Of a stretch of DNA of 64,000 bases, positions 1-12,478 are shown in pieces (position 1 is the first letter of the stretch; every line of letters begins with the position of its first letter). A program made the position numbers and the translations under genes. The stretch is from Amborella trichopoda (Eukaryota > Streptophyta > Magnoliopsida > Amborellales > Amborellaceae), in NCBI RefSeq assembly GCF_000471905.2, contig NW_006499705.1, forward strand, positions 2,851,540-2,915,539. Reading direction: 5' to 3'. The notes beneath the pieces are model-generated. The model saw only the letters and a list, made by a program, of their open reading frames with translations. It was not told where the DNA came from and did not search any database.

Positions 1-124
1 GTTTGGGTATAATTTATATGTCCATTATTTAGTTTTTATTAGTGTCCTTTGTACACCGAGTCTCTATAGAGAAACCGGAGACTCTTCCTCTCACTGTGTA
101 CATCGCATTTTCACTCTCTCAAAT

Positions 125-258
125 GAAATTTCTGAAATAAATGGCTCACATTTTGTTCTTTCTTTTTTTTATCTTTTCATCTCTCTGACAGGAAATTTGA
201 GAAATAAATGGCGTACATTTGTTCTTTCTATTTTTACCTTGTCATCTCTCTCTAACAA
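125..258. repeat. 67-bp tandem duplication
   Basis: Two imperfect copies of a T-rich unit lie head to tail. The matching starts are at 125 and 192, and both contain a short stretch reading gaaataaatgg. The copies differ at several bases, so the duplication is not recent. It lies just upstream of a TATA-like box at 289. No coding content is visible. Confidence 0.75.
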
Positions 259-288
259 CCTCTCTCTCTAGAACAACTCCTCTCTCTC

Positions 289-301
289 TATTTATATATA
301 G
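289..301 (+). promoter_or_regulatory. TATA-like box of an unknown transcript
   Basis: TATTTATATATAG follows a CT-rich stretch typical of plant core promoters. About 85 bases further on, an ATG is followed almost at once by a GT splice-donor-like sequence (near 387-395). No recognisable coding exons follow on + for many kilobases, so this could be a non-coding RNA promoter, a dead gene or chance in AT-rich DNA. Confidence 0.3.
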
Positions 302-2589
302 TAAGGATACAGGGAGTTGAGCTTTTGTGACTGGAATGGAAGATTGATCAAAGCTCCACAGTGAAAAATACGCCACTAGATTGAAGATGAAAGGTATTTT
401 CTGCAACCATTCTACCAACTAAATAGAATACCAGGTGTGTGAGTATGTCCATGGCACTTTTCTTGAGCTTTTTGTCTGAAATTTGATTAGAAAAGAAGGC
501 GTAGAACTACAAGTGTGCCTCTTGTTTAGGTTGAAATTATTTTTCTGAGAAATTCGATGGAATTAAGGGATTTTTAGGCTTATTTCCATCCGATCTTCCT
601 TTTGCTTTCTCTGTTACAAGCAAACAAAAGAAGGAATTATGGTAAATAACACAATGTAGGAAAAAAATGCTTTCTAGTAATTTGTAACCTTTTTTTTTAA
701 TTCCTTGGTTTCTGTAACTGATCGAGATGATTTTTCATTTCTTTTCTCAATTTTTCTTCCTTAAATTTGACAAAAAGAAACAGGTTTAAAACATGTTTTC
801 TAGTATTTTGTAACCTTTGTTTTTTATGCCTTCGTATCAGTAACTGATTGAGATGATTTTTTATTTTTTTAAGCAATTATTCTTCCTTAAATTTAACAAA
901 AAGAAACAGGTTTATGCGTAATTTTAGGGATTCTTTGGCAACTTTTTATGAAATAATGAACACGAAAAGAAGAACTTTGTTGATAATTATCTCTTTGTTT
1001 TAGTTAAATATCAAATTTATTCAGAAAATTTTTAACACTGGGATGCTCTGGATGTCTGAATTTTTCTGCGTCAGTTCAAGCTTGAAATGCAATATATTTT
1101 TCTTCAAATTTTGCTTAAATTGATCCACTAAACCAGATTAAAAATATGAATAAATGAAACCAGGTTCATGAGCATCCTCTGCAATAGTGGAAAATATGAA
1201 TAAATGAATATTTTTCTGCAATTTTTCACCCAACTCATAAACCATTGTGATTTTGCATCTCCTTTTAGGATTAAAACAATTAGATTGAAAGCTCTTTTCT
1301 CTGCAATTCCAAGGAAATTCAATGGTAAAATCATGTTTTCTTTTCAATTTCTCTATGTGAAAGGCTAAAATAATATGTATCTTTTCCGCAATTTTTTTTT
1401 GAAATGCAAACAAAAATCCTGGTCAGTGAGACATTAGAATGAGCCTACTTTTATCTGCAATGTTCTTAAAAAAAAAAAAAAAAAAGCTAAAACCACGCAT
1501 ATGACGAATTTAAATAAAAAATAAAATTTAGTTCCCTTGAAAGTAATAGAAAACAAAAATATTGGCCTGAAATTTAATGAGAAAATGAGATTTGTTTCCT
1601 TCAAATATCTTTTCAAACTCGAAAAAAGAAAAAGAAAAAGAAAAAGAAAAACACCATGTCCATGCTTCACTCTGCCTATATCGCATCCTGACCGTTCGAT
1701 TTCACCCCCTGTGCCCAACGGCCCAGAGCCGAGATCAGACGAATCTGGGCCTCTGTACCGTCCAATTCCTGAGGGAACATCTCAGCCGTTGATCATACGA
1801 GTTGATTCAGATGGCCCTGAAGTGTCACTATCAGTAGCAAGAGACAAATTTTTCCATAAATTTTCAAGAGTTTGTAAGGAAAATTACGAGCTTCAATTCC
1901 AAGAGAGGAGTAATAATCGGACAAAGCTCAATAAAGGTACGGTCCTTTCAATTATCCCCGTAAATTTCGGTAAATTTCTGCAATCTTTCGTGTATGGCTT
2001 GTTTTCTTCTAAATTGCATTAGGTTTCATTGAATTTCAGCGGTTTTTAAATTGGTGCATTCACCATGTTCATTTACTGGATACAAGCACACAACCGTATC
2101 ATTCCTTAAATGTTGGTGATTTTTTGGATCGATGCATGGTATGCTTTAGAGATATTTCGGTGAATTTCGGCCTTTTTTTTTTTTGTTCCCTAGGGTTTCA
2201 TGTTTGTCCTTTTTTTCTTTTTTTTTAAATTAAGAAAAAAAAAGTTATCCTGGTTAAGATGAATCTCGTCGAAAATCTCGACAACCACAATCATGAATAT
2301 GAAATAAATTAAATATTTTAAATTTTGTTTATAGACTTTTTGTCGTCATCCATTTCATTTATTTACGGAAATTAAATATTTTAGATTTTGTTTATGGACT
2401 TTTTGTCGTCGTCCATTTCATTTATTTGCGGATCATCACGGATACGCAATGTTTGACCTACAAAATCACAACGTTGAAATGTACATAGAGTGACTTGAGA
2501 TGTGCTTCAAGAGGGATCCTCATAAAATAAAACGACTGCATTTGAATACGGCCTCATTTTAACTTTTTCAAGTGAAGAAATCACATTAT
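302..2589. other. Gene-poor stretch with one unexplained ORF
   Basis: This stretch is AT-rich and holds one tandem duplication, listed separately. An open frame runs on + from about 1537 to 2022. Its middle, about 1680-1930, has more even base composition and could encode proline- and serine-rich sequence followed by a charged segment. I recognise no domain in it. The frame opens with a low-complexity lysine/arginine run from an A/G repeat and has no proper upstream ATG context. I do not call it a gene. Confidence 0.5.
669..914. repeat. 126-bp tandem duplication
   Basis: Two copies start at 669 and 795 and both end in a segment reading aaaaagaaacaggttta. They differ by scattered substitutions and small length changes in the T runs. 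The duplicated unit is not coding. Confidence 0.85.
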
Positions 2590-2955
2590 GGAACTGGGGC
2601 TGTAAACAATCAAAGTAAAACACACCTTCAAGTAGTGTTGAGAATGTGGTTTTAATACCGGAGATCTTTGTGATAGCCTTATAATATATTTTCATCTTTA
2701 ATTATAAAATTTAGTGTAGATCGAGCAGATCTATGGAAATTTGAAAATCTTGAAAATTAACGGTCCAAAAATACGTTACAAAATGCACTATTTTCATAAT
2801 TGAAATCTATTTTTTTCTCATGTACATACATATTGAGGTCGAGATGATCAATTTGAGGGTATTTGAGCATCAAAATAACTTTTTCTACTGAAATTGTTAA
2901 GGTGCACCTTAATTTGATTATTTAGAACCTCGCACTTGTATGAACTTTTTCCTTT
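2590..2955. mobile_element. Family A MITE, degenerate copy
   Basis: The left end contains ctgtaaacaatcaaag and the right end the mirrored ttgattatttagaacc, matching the terminal inverted repeats of family A. The interior matches the other copies in order: a tract ending in tcttgaaaattaacggtcc, then a tract with gagatgatcaatttga. The outermost terminal bases are eroded, so the ends are approximate. Confidence 0.75.
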
Positions 2956-3571
2956 GAAAAATAACTCTCACATGATCCTTTCTTTTTCTTTTGGTTTGTT
3001 CAGTGGTGAGATTTACCTTGTGTTGCAATTATCAATACAAGATCAAGACATTCCTGATCATTTTGTAGTCATGGATCCAGTGGTGTGATACCCACTTTTT
3101 GAATTTCAAACCATAGTGACAGCCCCTTTACATTCGGTGCATTTGATTAATTTATATATGCTCTAATTTTCGACTTTTGAGTCATATAGTCTTCTGATCT
3201 GAATGAATGGCCGGGAACAATCATTCACGAATAAAAAAGCATCAGGCTACTCGCCTGCTAATATCACACTTAAAAACATATCTTTTTTCTCATAATCAAC
3301 CTCCAAAACTTTTTTTTAATGTTAATTCGGGCATTTAATAAAACTAGAATTTTAAACATCAAGATGTGACCCTGAACACCCAAGTTTTGTAGTATAGTTG
3401 TTGTATCAAAGCACGTTTTCTATTAGAAGTTAAGGGACTTTTAGACTATCGTATTGTTTTGGGAGGAAATCATGTTCACATACATTGTTATCAATCTCGG
3501 TTCTTTTGGTTGCTTTTGTAATTTTTGTGCTTTTGTGTAGTTGACTTAACATAATAAAACAAATTAAATAA

Positions 3572-4041
3572 AGGGTGTGGTTTGTATAATGCATCAACCT
3601 TATACTAATAGATAGTGTTTTGGTGCCGGGAAACTTTACGATGGTTTAAAAATTGTTGTAATATGCAATTATAAAATTTAAAGCTCTAAAAATCATGCAT
3701 ATTGAGTATTTGTGGTGTTTTGGTGTCGGAAAATTTTATAATAGTCTAAAAAATTGTTTTGATATGTAATTATAAAAATTTAAAGATTTAAAAATGATAC
3801 AGATCGAGTAGATCTATAAATACTTGAATATCTTGAAAATAGACGGTCTAGATAATATTCTACAAGATGTCCTATTTTCAAGACTTGAAATCCAATTTCT
3901 TTAAATATTCATACATCTCGAGGTGAAGATGATCATTTGGAGGGCTTTTATAGTGTTAAAAAAAGAAGAAGTTTTGGTGGGTTTTTTAGGCATTCTTTAC
4001 TTCAATATAAGTTTGACACCTTACATAAACTTTTTTCTAAA
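3572..4041. mobile_element. Family B MITE
   Basis: The left end is gggtgtggtttgtataatg and the right end mirrors it as tgacaccttacataaactt. The interior shares the plan of families A and B: a segment ending cttgaaaatagacggtc followed by catctcgaggtgaagatgatc. Short A-rich sequence flanks both sides, but no clean target duplication could be read. Related to family A through the shared interior. Confidence 0.7.
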
Positions 4042-4918
4042 ATAAAATAGAACACTGCAAATGATATTTACCCAAAAATACTTTAAAGGTGATAATTGGG
4101 TTGGGTTGATCCAAAATATATGACAATAGGTCTTGACCTACAATGAATAGTAGTTTAGCTCGTGCTCTCAACTGTTAGATGTTGATTGGATAGTTGAAAA
4201 TACATGTTATTATTTCAATTTAATCTTTTCTTAATAAATAAAATTAATATAAAACCTTGTGTATATATATTACATAATAGGGGATAAGAAAAAATATAAA
4301 ATAAATATTTTACAAAATATAATATAACCAAACTACCCTTAAAAATGATGGGGTAATTTGGTTATATATTAAATTTTTTAAAACAATTTTTTTTATATTT
4401 TTATATTATGTGTTATGGTCTCAAGGATATATGCCTAAAATTTCATACTAAACTGATTTGTAGAAAGAATAAAATAAAATTCAAATATTAACATGCAATT
4501 TCAACTATCTGATTAAGATCCGATGGTTGGGAGCACACCTAAACTACTATTCATTTTAGGCCATGAGTCATTGTTAACTTTACACACATATAGGTTTTTA
4601 TATTGTTAACACCCTATAAAATCATATAAACAGATGATTTAATTTTGATAAGAACTGACCTGCCCCGGGGTGTCAGGGTCTGAGGCAGTTGACCTGGACA
4701 CAGTTGGGTCTTGGGGAAGGTTGAACCGACCCATTTGGGCCCCTATTCAACTTTTGGTTGAGACAACGCAGTTAGGTATTCCTAACCCTAACCGGATGAC
4801 CACTAAAAACGGATTTTTTAAAATTGTTTGCAACTATCTTAACAACCCCCCTGAAAGGGATCATGTATAGTACATGCTTAATCATGGGTGATTTTACTAA
4901 ATAAATAAGGAAAATTGT
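4042..4918. other. Intergenic; one GC-richer patch
   Basis: This is non-coding AT-rich sequence. The patch at about 4656-4860 is richer in G and C, with phrases such as gacctggacacagttgggtc that resemble ends of dispersed plant repeats. No gene is visible. Confidence 0.5.
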
Positions 4919-5223
4919 TTCGAACGGGCTGGACTGCATTTCTACAATATGCGGTCCAAAGGTATAGGATGGATGCAAATAAGTGGTCCATCTAAAAACA
5001 AGTGTAACAATATACAGGTATATAAAGGATGCAAATAGGTGGTTCATCTAAAAACAAGTGTAACTAACTGTCTTAATATTTTCTTAATTTAATTATTATT
5101 TTTAATTTTCAAATTTTTTTTTCATATTCATGTTCTCCATGTTAAATATTATATATTCTCTAAAAATTAAGATTAAATTATATTTATTGCCCAACCCGCA
5201 TTTCTACAATATGCGGGCTGGCC
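4919..5223 (+). mobile_element. Hairpin-ended repeat, copy 1
   Basis: Each end carries a short imperfect palindrome: near 4935-4955 (gcatttctacaatatgcggt) and near 5198-5217 (cccgcatttctacaatatgc, then ggg). The centre repeats the phrase ggatgcaaata with nearby tccatctaaaaacaagtgt. An inverted relative lies at 23453-23740 with the same two end palindromes in opposite order. This fits a non-autonomous transposon with terminal stem-loops. The class is not determined. Confidence 0.65.
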
Positions 5224-5620
5224 ACATGGTAACCGTGTCCAATGATTAATGCTCGTTTTTTTTTATTTATAAATGAACTAGGTTTGGTGGACATGCACAC
5301 CGGTATACAAAAAGAGTTGTAGCATATGAGGCAAGGAAAAATGACCATAGTGAAGCTTAGAATTGACTTAATTAGTAAAGTAATGTGAAAAATAATAACA
5401 AGCTATACACAAAGGTGGTCAGGGTGCCATAATTGACACTGTTCCAAGTCAACATTAAAAAAGAAAAAAATGGGTAAGACAAGCAATGATGCATGTGCTC
5501 AATTATAAAATCTTTTTAGTTTCTTAAATTGGTTTTCAATGATCGCACATGATACATGTAGATCTCTAAATTTGGGTTATAAAATATATTAGTAATATTT
5601 TTTATATAAATTTTTTGATA

Positions 5621-6257
5621 TTATTTATAAGAAAAGCTTTCTATGTTCTCCTACAACATAGAAGTTCCCATTATCCAACTGTCCATTTTTGTTATATTAT
5701 TTATAAGAAAAGCTTTCGATGTTATCCTACAACATAGAAGTTCCCTTATCCAACTGGGGCTAAGATTGTCCAATCACAATATCACGTCTCTACACTATTT
5801 TATTTTTAATTTTTTTATATAAATTATTTTACTGTTTTGTTTTTAATTTTTTTATATGAATTATTTTGGCATCAAATTTTGGATGCCCATTCCTCTATTA
5901 AACTCGTACTAAAGAATAATATAAAAAATATATATTTTCAATAAAATAAAATAACCAAAATACCCCTAAAAGTTTCAAGGGGCATTTTGGTCATTATTTT
6001 TATCAAAAAATTATTGTTAATATTTTTTATAGGTGCACCTCAATGAGAAGATGACACGTACCAAATTTTATATCCAAAAAAATTGTATTAAAAAATACTA
6101 AAAATAAAATATTTTGAGCCATTGGATCTAAAATCAAACGGTGAATGACTCTCTTGATAAAAAATGAACAACCGGATGGTAGGGGAAGGACATAACTCCT
6201 ATAACGTAGGGAAAGGACCGAACTCCTATATTGTCAGGAGAACATATAAAGCTTTCC
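5621..6257. mobile_element. TIR element of about 0.6 kb
   Basis: The left terminus (gaaaagctttctatgttctc, 5631-5650) is mirrored by the right terminus near 6229-6257, which reads as caggagaacatataaagctt. The left end is duplicated in tandem with a period of 76 bases (5621 and 5697). The interior has no ORF of note. It fits a MITE whose left TIR was duplicated. No target duplication was established. Confidence 0.65.
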
Positions 6258-8042
6258 CTTATTTATATGTTATACTTCAAAAGTCGGAAGCCGTAGTCCA
6301 TGTTAGAAAAAAATTGACCTTTGATCCATATTAATGTAACTATCTATAGTTTATTGTACTTTATTTGCATATATTGTTGTATTAGATGAGTATGTCTAAA
6401 CTTTTGTACAACACACATGCTTCTTACTTGTAGTTTTTTTACTTGTAGTTTTTATGTGTAGTAGCTTTGAAAGGTGTTTGAAAAATCACATATCTTACTT
6501 GGGACCAGATATTTGCAAGGCAAATCTAGGGGTCTACCTTTTTATATATTTAATTATTTATTAAAAATCCCAATTCCCACTCAAACTCACTCAAGTTATA
6601 TGTTAGGCTTTGGTTGAAAACCTCAAATAGTGACGTCTGACTTTTTGAAGAGAAGATGAAAACTATGACCTAATCGCCATCTTGCCCTCTATTCTCACTG
6701 TTAACATATCCCCTTTAAAAAAAAAAAAACTTAAACTTATGATCCCTTAATTGCCACACAATCCTATCATATGAAGTACATAGTAGATAAACATCATAGG
6801 TTGCATTATTGTACGAGCTTCTCAGTACCCCACGTCCCTTGTCATGGCTATAATAATAGAGGATAGGGAGCCCTAATGGCTTTTTTTGTTTTATTCTCAT
6901 TGTTATTTTGTATGTTTTGCTGAATACAAAACACTCACAGGTCTTGCTGACATACGACATCTCTCCCTCACCTCACCCGCTCTGTCGTTTCATACCACTT
7001 TGTCTCATATGGTTGTTAAATTTGACGCGTGAGTGCAATTTGCTCGTGCGGGACTATAGTATGCATTTACTTCTTCGAGTTAAATGACCAAAAGAATTTT
7101 TGCATAGCTAGAAATTTGGGAGCTGCCTTAGAATCACAAGTTGTGTATTTTCAAAACAAATAAATTTAGATTTTCTCGTCTCGTATAAATTATTAATTTT
7201 TTAATTTATTTTTAATATGTCCCCAAATTGGGGATCCCGAGTAATTCTTAAAATACTCCTAGTTGGGTATCTCCTCGCTTGGTTTATGAGCCCCTGGACA
7301 TATCCCTCACGGGTTACCTATTACATACCAAAATGAATGGGACCAACGATAATTTGTGATGAAGTCTTGGGACTAGTATTATCAAGATCAGATCAGCTAT
7401 CAAACTAGTCAGAGGTTTAGTTTGGTCCAATCAGTTTGATTGTTGGTGGAATTGGATCGAAAAAAAAAACAGATACACGATAATTTTAAATATAAACTAT
7501 ATTAAAACAATTTCCAACTTCATTTCGTCGGTAAGCCACTTAAGATTAGATGGCGTGACTAGTTAAAACTAGTCAAACATCGATTTTTACATGCTTTTAA
7601 CCAAACTTAATTTTTATTTTGTACCATATCAGCCGAGCATCATTTGACGGTCCACTTGTGTTTTAAAACCCGGATCAAGAGTGCAGATTGGTCATATATT
7701 AGTCTGATCCATATCTCCAGTCCATGCCTGTTTAATTGATTCTATGGTATAGGAATCGGTTTTAAAATAAATTAAATAATAATTTTAAATTAAAATTAAA
7801 AATTGAAATGGCCGGGACCTGCTGCTTCGAACGATCTAGATCTCATAGTTCCCTAACAGACTCGCCTTGTTCTCTGATAGAACCAGGTGAATGTACCAAA
7901 ATTAGATTAATTCCCTGATTCCCAGTTCCAACTAGGAACATAATAGGTCCCCACCAAATCCCAATCTTGTTGATTCTCGATCTAGTTTGACGGTGTTTAA
8001 GACACATTTTTTAACAATCTAAGGATCACTTTGAATTATCTT
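6258..8042. other. Intergenic, no gene seen
   Basis: The stretch is AT-rich with many short stops in all frames. The part around 7380-7760 contains phrases such as gatcagatcagctatcaaac that partly recur, diverged, near 10070-10350. That suggests a pair of old dispersed repeats. Nothing else is supportable. Confidence 0.5.
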
Positions 8043-8350
8043 GGCCCCGTTTGATTCTTTGGAAATGGGTATCTTGGGGAGATGCCTCTCCTGGAATTGG
8101 TTTCTCCTAGAATTGATATCTTTAAAAATATAGGTGTACGCTGTTTTGAACAGACTTACCCCAAGTTCTTGGGTCCCAGACTCTCTTTCAATCTCCCGTG
8201 AAATTGGAATTTCCAGCAAAAAAAAGCTTACAACATGAAAATCAATCTCCATGCAGAAATGAGACTCCCGCCCTGAAAGGGCTTCCAAACAACATTTACT
8301 TGCCGTTTTCCATAGAAACGGGTCTATTAGAGAGGGAACCGAACGGACGT
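8043..8350. mobile_element. Probable MITE with CCGTTTGATTC-type ends
   Basis: The left end reads ggccccgtttgattctttgg. The right end reads gagggaaccgaacgg, which is its imperfect inverted match. Termini of this kind are common on plant hAT-like MITEs. The interior is more GC-rich than its surroundings and leaves accidental open frames on both strands. No clean target duplication could be read. Confidence 0.5.
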
Positions 8351-10503
8351 AAAGAGGAGTCACTTATCTTACTACCCTTAACTTTCCTTCTCAATTTTTT
8401 AAGTGCATGAATGATTTTTTTATGCAAATATTTACGGATTTTCAATCTCAAAAGTCAAAAGTCATACCAGGGTGGGCTAAATGCTCCCTCTTGAGCAAGT
8501 TGTACACTTGCTTCCTTTCACAGATGACTTGGGAGGATTATCTTGATATGAAATTCTCGAATCCACTTAGGTCACGACCACTGCATGAGTATTTTCATGA
8601 AAATAAAAGAATGATTTCCAAGACACCCTCTGTTCAATCCTAGGACATGGTTTCTTCAGGCACTTCGTAGTGCATAGAGAACTTTTTTATTTTTTTTTAA
8701 TTTTTAAGTCGGTGGCTAGATTGAGTGGGTTATGTTCTCCATAATTTGGGTCCAAAAAATGCTCCCACTAAGGGTTCACCTGGGGATCAAATGTACAATT
8801 TGATCATGCCGGAGCTATAATCTTATCCATTTAAAGATAGAAATAAATAGAAGGGTTTGGTAGGTGGTTGGTCATTGGATATATGGCAAGTGTAACCCCT
8901 TCTTCAAAGTTGGTGGCTAGCTAACTGGGGTAAAAATGGCTGGCAAATTATGACCAAGTTAATGTATTTGGCATTATAAGGGGCCTCTCATTTCTAGAAA
9001 CTTGTCCTTGTCTGATGAGGAGGTGCATTTAAGGGATTCATAGTCATGGGACTTGTTTTTCTATTTGGGGCCAAGTTCCTCTCTAATATTAGATATCACA
9101 CTCCTGTGTAAAAAGAATTTCACCTTGTAACAAAAGTAACTGGTGGTCTCTTTGTATACAGTCCCCCCATCTTTATCACAAGGAGGTCATAAGTATTTAT
9201 AGTCATCAGATGTCAAAGTTGGATGGATGGCTTAGGGTGTATTATGAAGTTCGAAATTTTTTTTTTTAAACTTTGAGTTTAGTCTACAATACATTAACAA
9301 CCACCCGTTTTGAAATCCAATAGACAAGAATGATTGTGAACTAACTGAACTGAAAGTAAACTAAATACTCTCTTTGTATATTTTTCCTTCACATATTTAG
9401 TTGAAAGACTTTTCAAAGATGAGGCAAAAATAGGATGATAGGAATATTTATCCCCCGATTTGGATGTTAATCATTTGAAATGATTGGAGATGCCCCATTT
9501 TCATGAGAAAAATATCTTGGAAACAAAATTTCAAGAACCCAACAGGTATTCCTAGTCATGTGTGTTACATGTCTCTTATGTTTTTAGAGTCTAATGCTTT
9601 TGGAAATCAAAAAATAGATCTCAAGAGCCGTGAACAAGGTTAGCGTTGTTTACTTTTAAATGAGGCTGGGAGATTTGGTTGATAAAAATTGAGTTTGATA
9701 ATTTCATCAAATGAAGACAATGATCAAATAGGAGGAAGGAAAAATTTGTAGGAACCTAGTCACAAATAACTGGTTGAGGATATTTTTAGGTGGGGAAATT
9801 GCAAGAATGTGTATAATTATTAGCTTGTATGTGTATGGTTATGAGCACGCCAGTAATTGTATGCATTTGTGGCTTTTCATTCTCAAGGTCTGCCTACAAG
9901 CAGTATCACAAGTGATAGTATGTGTATGAGCATGTGTTGTGCGTGCATGTATGGGTACATTATTTAAGCTCACACTAAAATAAGACACTCCAAACAAAGA
10001 AATGCAAGACAGTGCTGCTGGACTGGCCATCGTATTCGTACTGGTGAGGGTTTTGATAAAGTCAAATGAGTTCAAACCATTGATTGAAGCTGCTGGATCG
10101 ATTTTTAGCAAAAATGAAAGAAAATTTGATATGATAGTTTAAAAATATAAGTTGTATTTTAAAAAATTTTGTAACTTTATTTGGTTGGTTGAATTGGCCA
10201 AAACTAGCTAGTCAAATCGGCCAAAATCAATTAAACATTGTTTCTGATTGGTTCTCAATCAAACTCAATCCTTACTTTGGATCAAATTTGCTAAGGTAGC
10301 AGTTGGTCCGACCATTTAGACTACTAGATCAGTTCAATCTTTCAATCTTGAAAACTATGGCGCGAGATCTCTATGGGTCTAGGGATATCCAGCTATTCAA
10401 TGGTCAGGCAGTTGAAGTAAGTTTTATTGCTTGACAATATTCTCCATTGATTTTCAATTGATAGTTTTGGATTTTGAGACACATAAATTGGTGTGGTTTT
10501 ATA
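8351..10503. other. Intergenic, mostly repeats
   Basis: It contains a family C element (listed separately) and, at about 10070-10350, a diverged repeat related to 7380-7760. The open frame around 9839-10111 on - reads through low-complexity (CA)-like sequence and matches nothing I know. No gene is called. Confidence 0.5.
9135..9392. mobile_element. Family C MITE
   Basis: The left end reads ggtctctttgtatacag, followed by caaggaggtcataagtattt. The right part has aagaatgattgtga and ends ctctctttgtatattttt. The interior phrase tcatcagatgtcaaa is shared with the other family C copies (for example 36366, 56600 and 58365). Boundaries are approximate. Confidence 0.6.
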
Positions 10504-10880
10504 AGGTGTCAACATTAAAAAATTGGCGCCTCACCAAATCCTATCAAAAGATGCAGTTTCTTCGTTGGGAACTCCTATTATGGCCTGAAAATTTATTTAC
10601 ACTCTTAATTATAGAATTCAAATATAAAAAAAAATGATGTGTATCGAGAAGATCTATAAACAATAGAAAACCTTGAAAATGGATGGTCCAGATAATTTGT
10701 CATACGATGCACTTTTTTTTTGTTTTTTTTCATTTCCGTATATAATTAGGTGGAGATGACCAGTTGGAAGGTTATTCGAACAACCTTTTCTAGTGGCTGT
10801 TTTGAGGTGTGCCTTCCTTTTGTAGTCCAAAATTGACAATTTATACAAACTTTTCTTCTTTTTTTTTTTTTCTAAATTAT
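10504..10880. mobile_element. Family B-like MITE
   Basis: It begins with ggtgtcaacattaaaaaatt. It carries the internal landmarks gtatcgagaagatctataaa, ccttgaaaatggatggtcc and gtggagatgaccagttgg in the same order as the other copies. The right end is T-rich and eroded. Confidence 0.65.
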
Positions 10881-10969
10881 ATGTGTGGAGATACATAGGT
10901 ATGCTTCCAATAAAAGAAACATTTCCACATGTGGCAATTGTTATTTTTTGCCGTTTTGGTCTATATTAG

Positions 10970-11260
10970 TATAGTTAAAAGCAGGTAAGAGAATGGGTTG
11001 GTAATGGCCTGGTTGGCATTGCTTGGGCGGCCATGCTTGGTCTGATCCTAAAAAACTAGGGCCTAGGTAACCAAATGTGGTCCTAGCAGTAGGCCTGACG
11101 TTAAGAGTTAGGGCTGGCTCAGGCCGAGGCAACATCCATGACAAGACCGGCCTAGTTTGGCCTTGTCCTTTGTCTATTATTTTGTATTTACTTTTATTAT
11201 ATCTAGCCTAGCACAGCGGGTCATGTCAGCCCTATCAAGGCCGGGCCGGCCCTCTAGGGT
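10970..11260. repeat. GC-rich dispersed repeat remnant
   Basis: Clusters of GGCC-containing words (gggcctaggtaacc, ggccgggccggccctc) stand out in AT-rich surroundings. It resembles the GC-rich element at 12828-13085 in composition. This is typical of plant repeats that start with an 'aggg(c/t)tggcaatgg'-like end. The boundaries are uncertain. Confidence 0.4.
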
Positions 11261-11645
11261 CAGAGAGTGTTTTACTCAAGGGAATGGGCTTCTCTTACCA
11301 TTATCAATTAAGTGGCAGTGCTATGTGTCTTTAAGGAGAGAGGACCAGTTCTGATATTTAGAAAACAATAGATTGTGGGACACATAGCAGCTCTCTCTTT
11401 CTCTCTTCACATGTTGCGATGACTGCTAAACAAATTTATACACCATCATTAATTGGGCCTGAGTGCTATGCTCGCTTACCAAACCAAGAAAAGAAAAACT
11501 ATATGCATATAAAATATACCCAAAGCTCCAATTGCATGTGTAGCATAAGGTCACCTGCACTGTATAACAATAATAATAGAACTATATGGAATGCAATGTT
11601 CACAATAGGTTGGGGATTTCCACCTATACAAAATACTCCAGGAAA

Positions 11646-12034
11646 ATGTTATATAAGGTGTCAACCTTATACTGTACAAGCAAGGTGTACTTAAAAAACT
11701 CACTAGAGAAGATTGTTTTTGTGCTGGAAAATCTTCAAATCAATCGTCTCGACTAGAGATTGACAAAAAAGCAAAAAAAATAAAATAGAAGGGAATTTTT
11801 AGTCCTAAAAATAGTTTAGCACATTATCTGGACCCTCCTTTTTTAAGATTTTTAAGTGTTGACAAATCCACTTGATCATCACTATTTCTAAAACTTTAAA
11901 TTTCATAATTGGGGGCAACAATAGATTTTCATATCATCTTAAGGTTTTGTGGCACCAAAAGTGTATTTTGGCATAATTTTGAAGTGCACTTCAATAGTAT
12001 AAGGTTGACACCTTATACAAACCTCACCCATATT
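11646..12034. mobile_element. Family B MITE with duplicated right end
   Basis: The left end reads tatataaggtgtcaacctta and the right end mirrors it as aaggttgacaccttatacaa. The segment carrying the right end is then duplicated in tandem with a period of 77 bases (copies starting at 11993 and 12070). Downstream of the element sits AT-rich DNA with CT runs. Confidence 0.7.
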
Positions 12035-12478
12035 TTAAATACCTTTGCCATTTTAAGATGTATTACTTTAATAGTATAAGGTTGACACCTTATATAAACC
12101 TCACTCATATTTTAAATACCTTTGCCATTTTGAGGTGAAGGTGTCACCCATACTTTAAATATTATAAATACCTTTGTCATTTGGAGGAATAAACCACTTG
12201 AAAATAAAAAATCAGTAAAAAAAAATACAAATATAAGGATTCGAATCCTCCGCCACTCACCACAAAAACAATAGAAGAAAGAACCCACAAAAAGACTCTC
12301 TCTCTCTCTAACATGTTAGAATGAGACGTTCAACCTCTTTAAAACTTCTCCAAAAACAAACGTCCTACTCTTTCTCTCTAACATGTTAGAATGAAGTAAC
12401 TAACTTCCAATTGTTATTTAACAAAAACCTTCCTAAAACACCTAGTAACCTACTCTTGATAACCTTCATCGCCAATTC

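Noticed and set aside
8198..8643. Overlapping open frames on + around 8.2-8.6 kb
   Set aside because: They run through the GC-richer MITE at 8043-8350 and out of it; no domain is recognised.
12237..12256. tRNA B-box-like ggattcgaatcc
   Set aside because: No A box, acceptor stem or cloverleaf could be formed with the upstream 70 bases.
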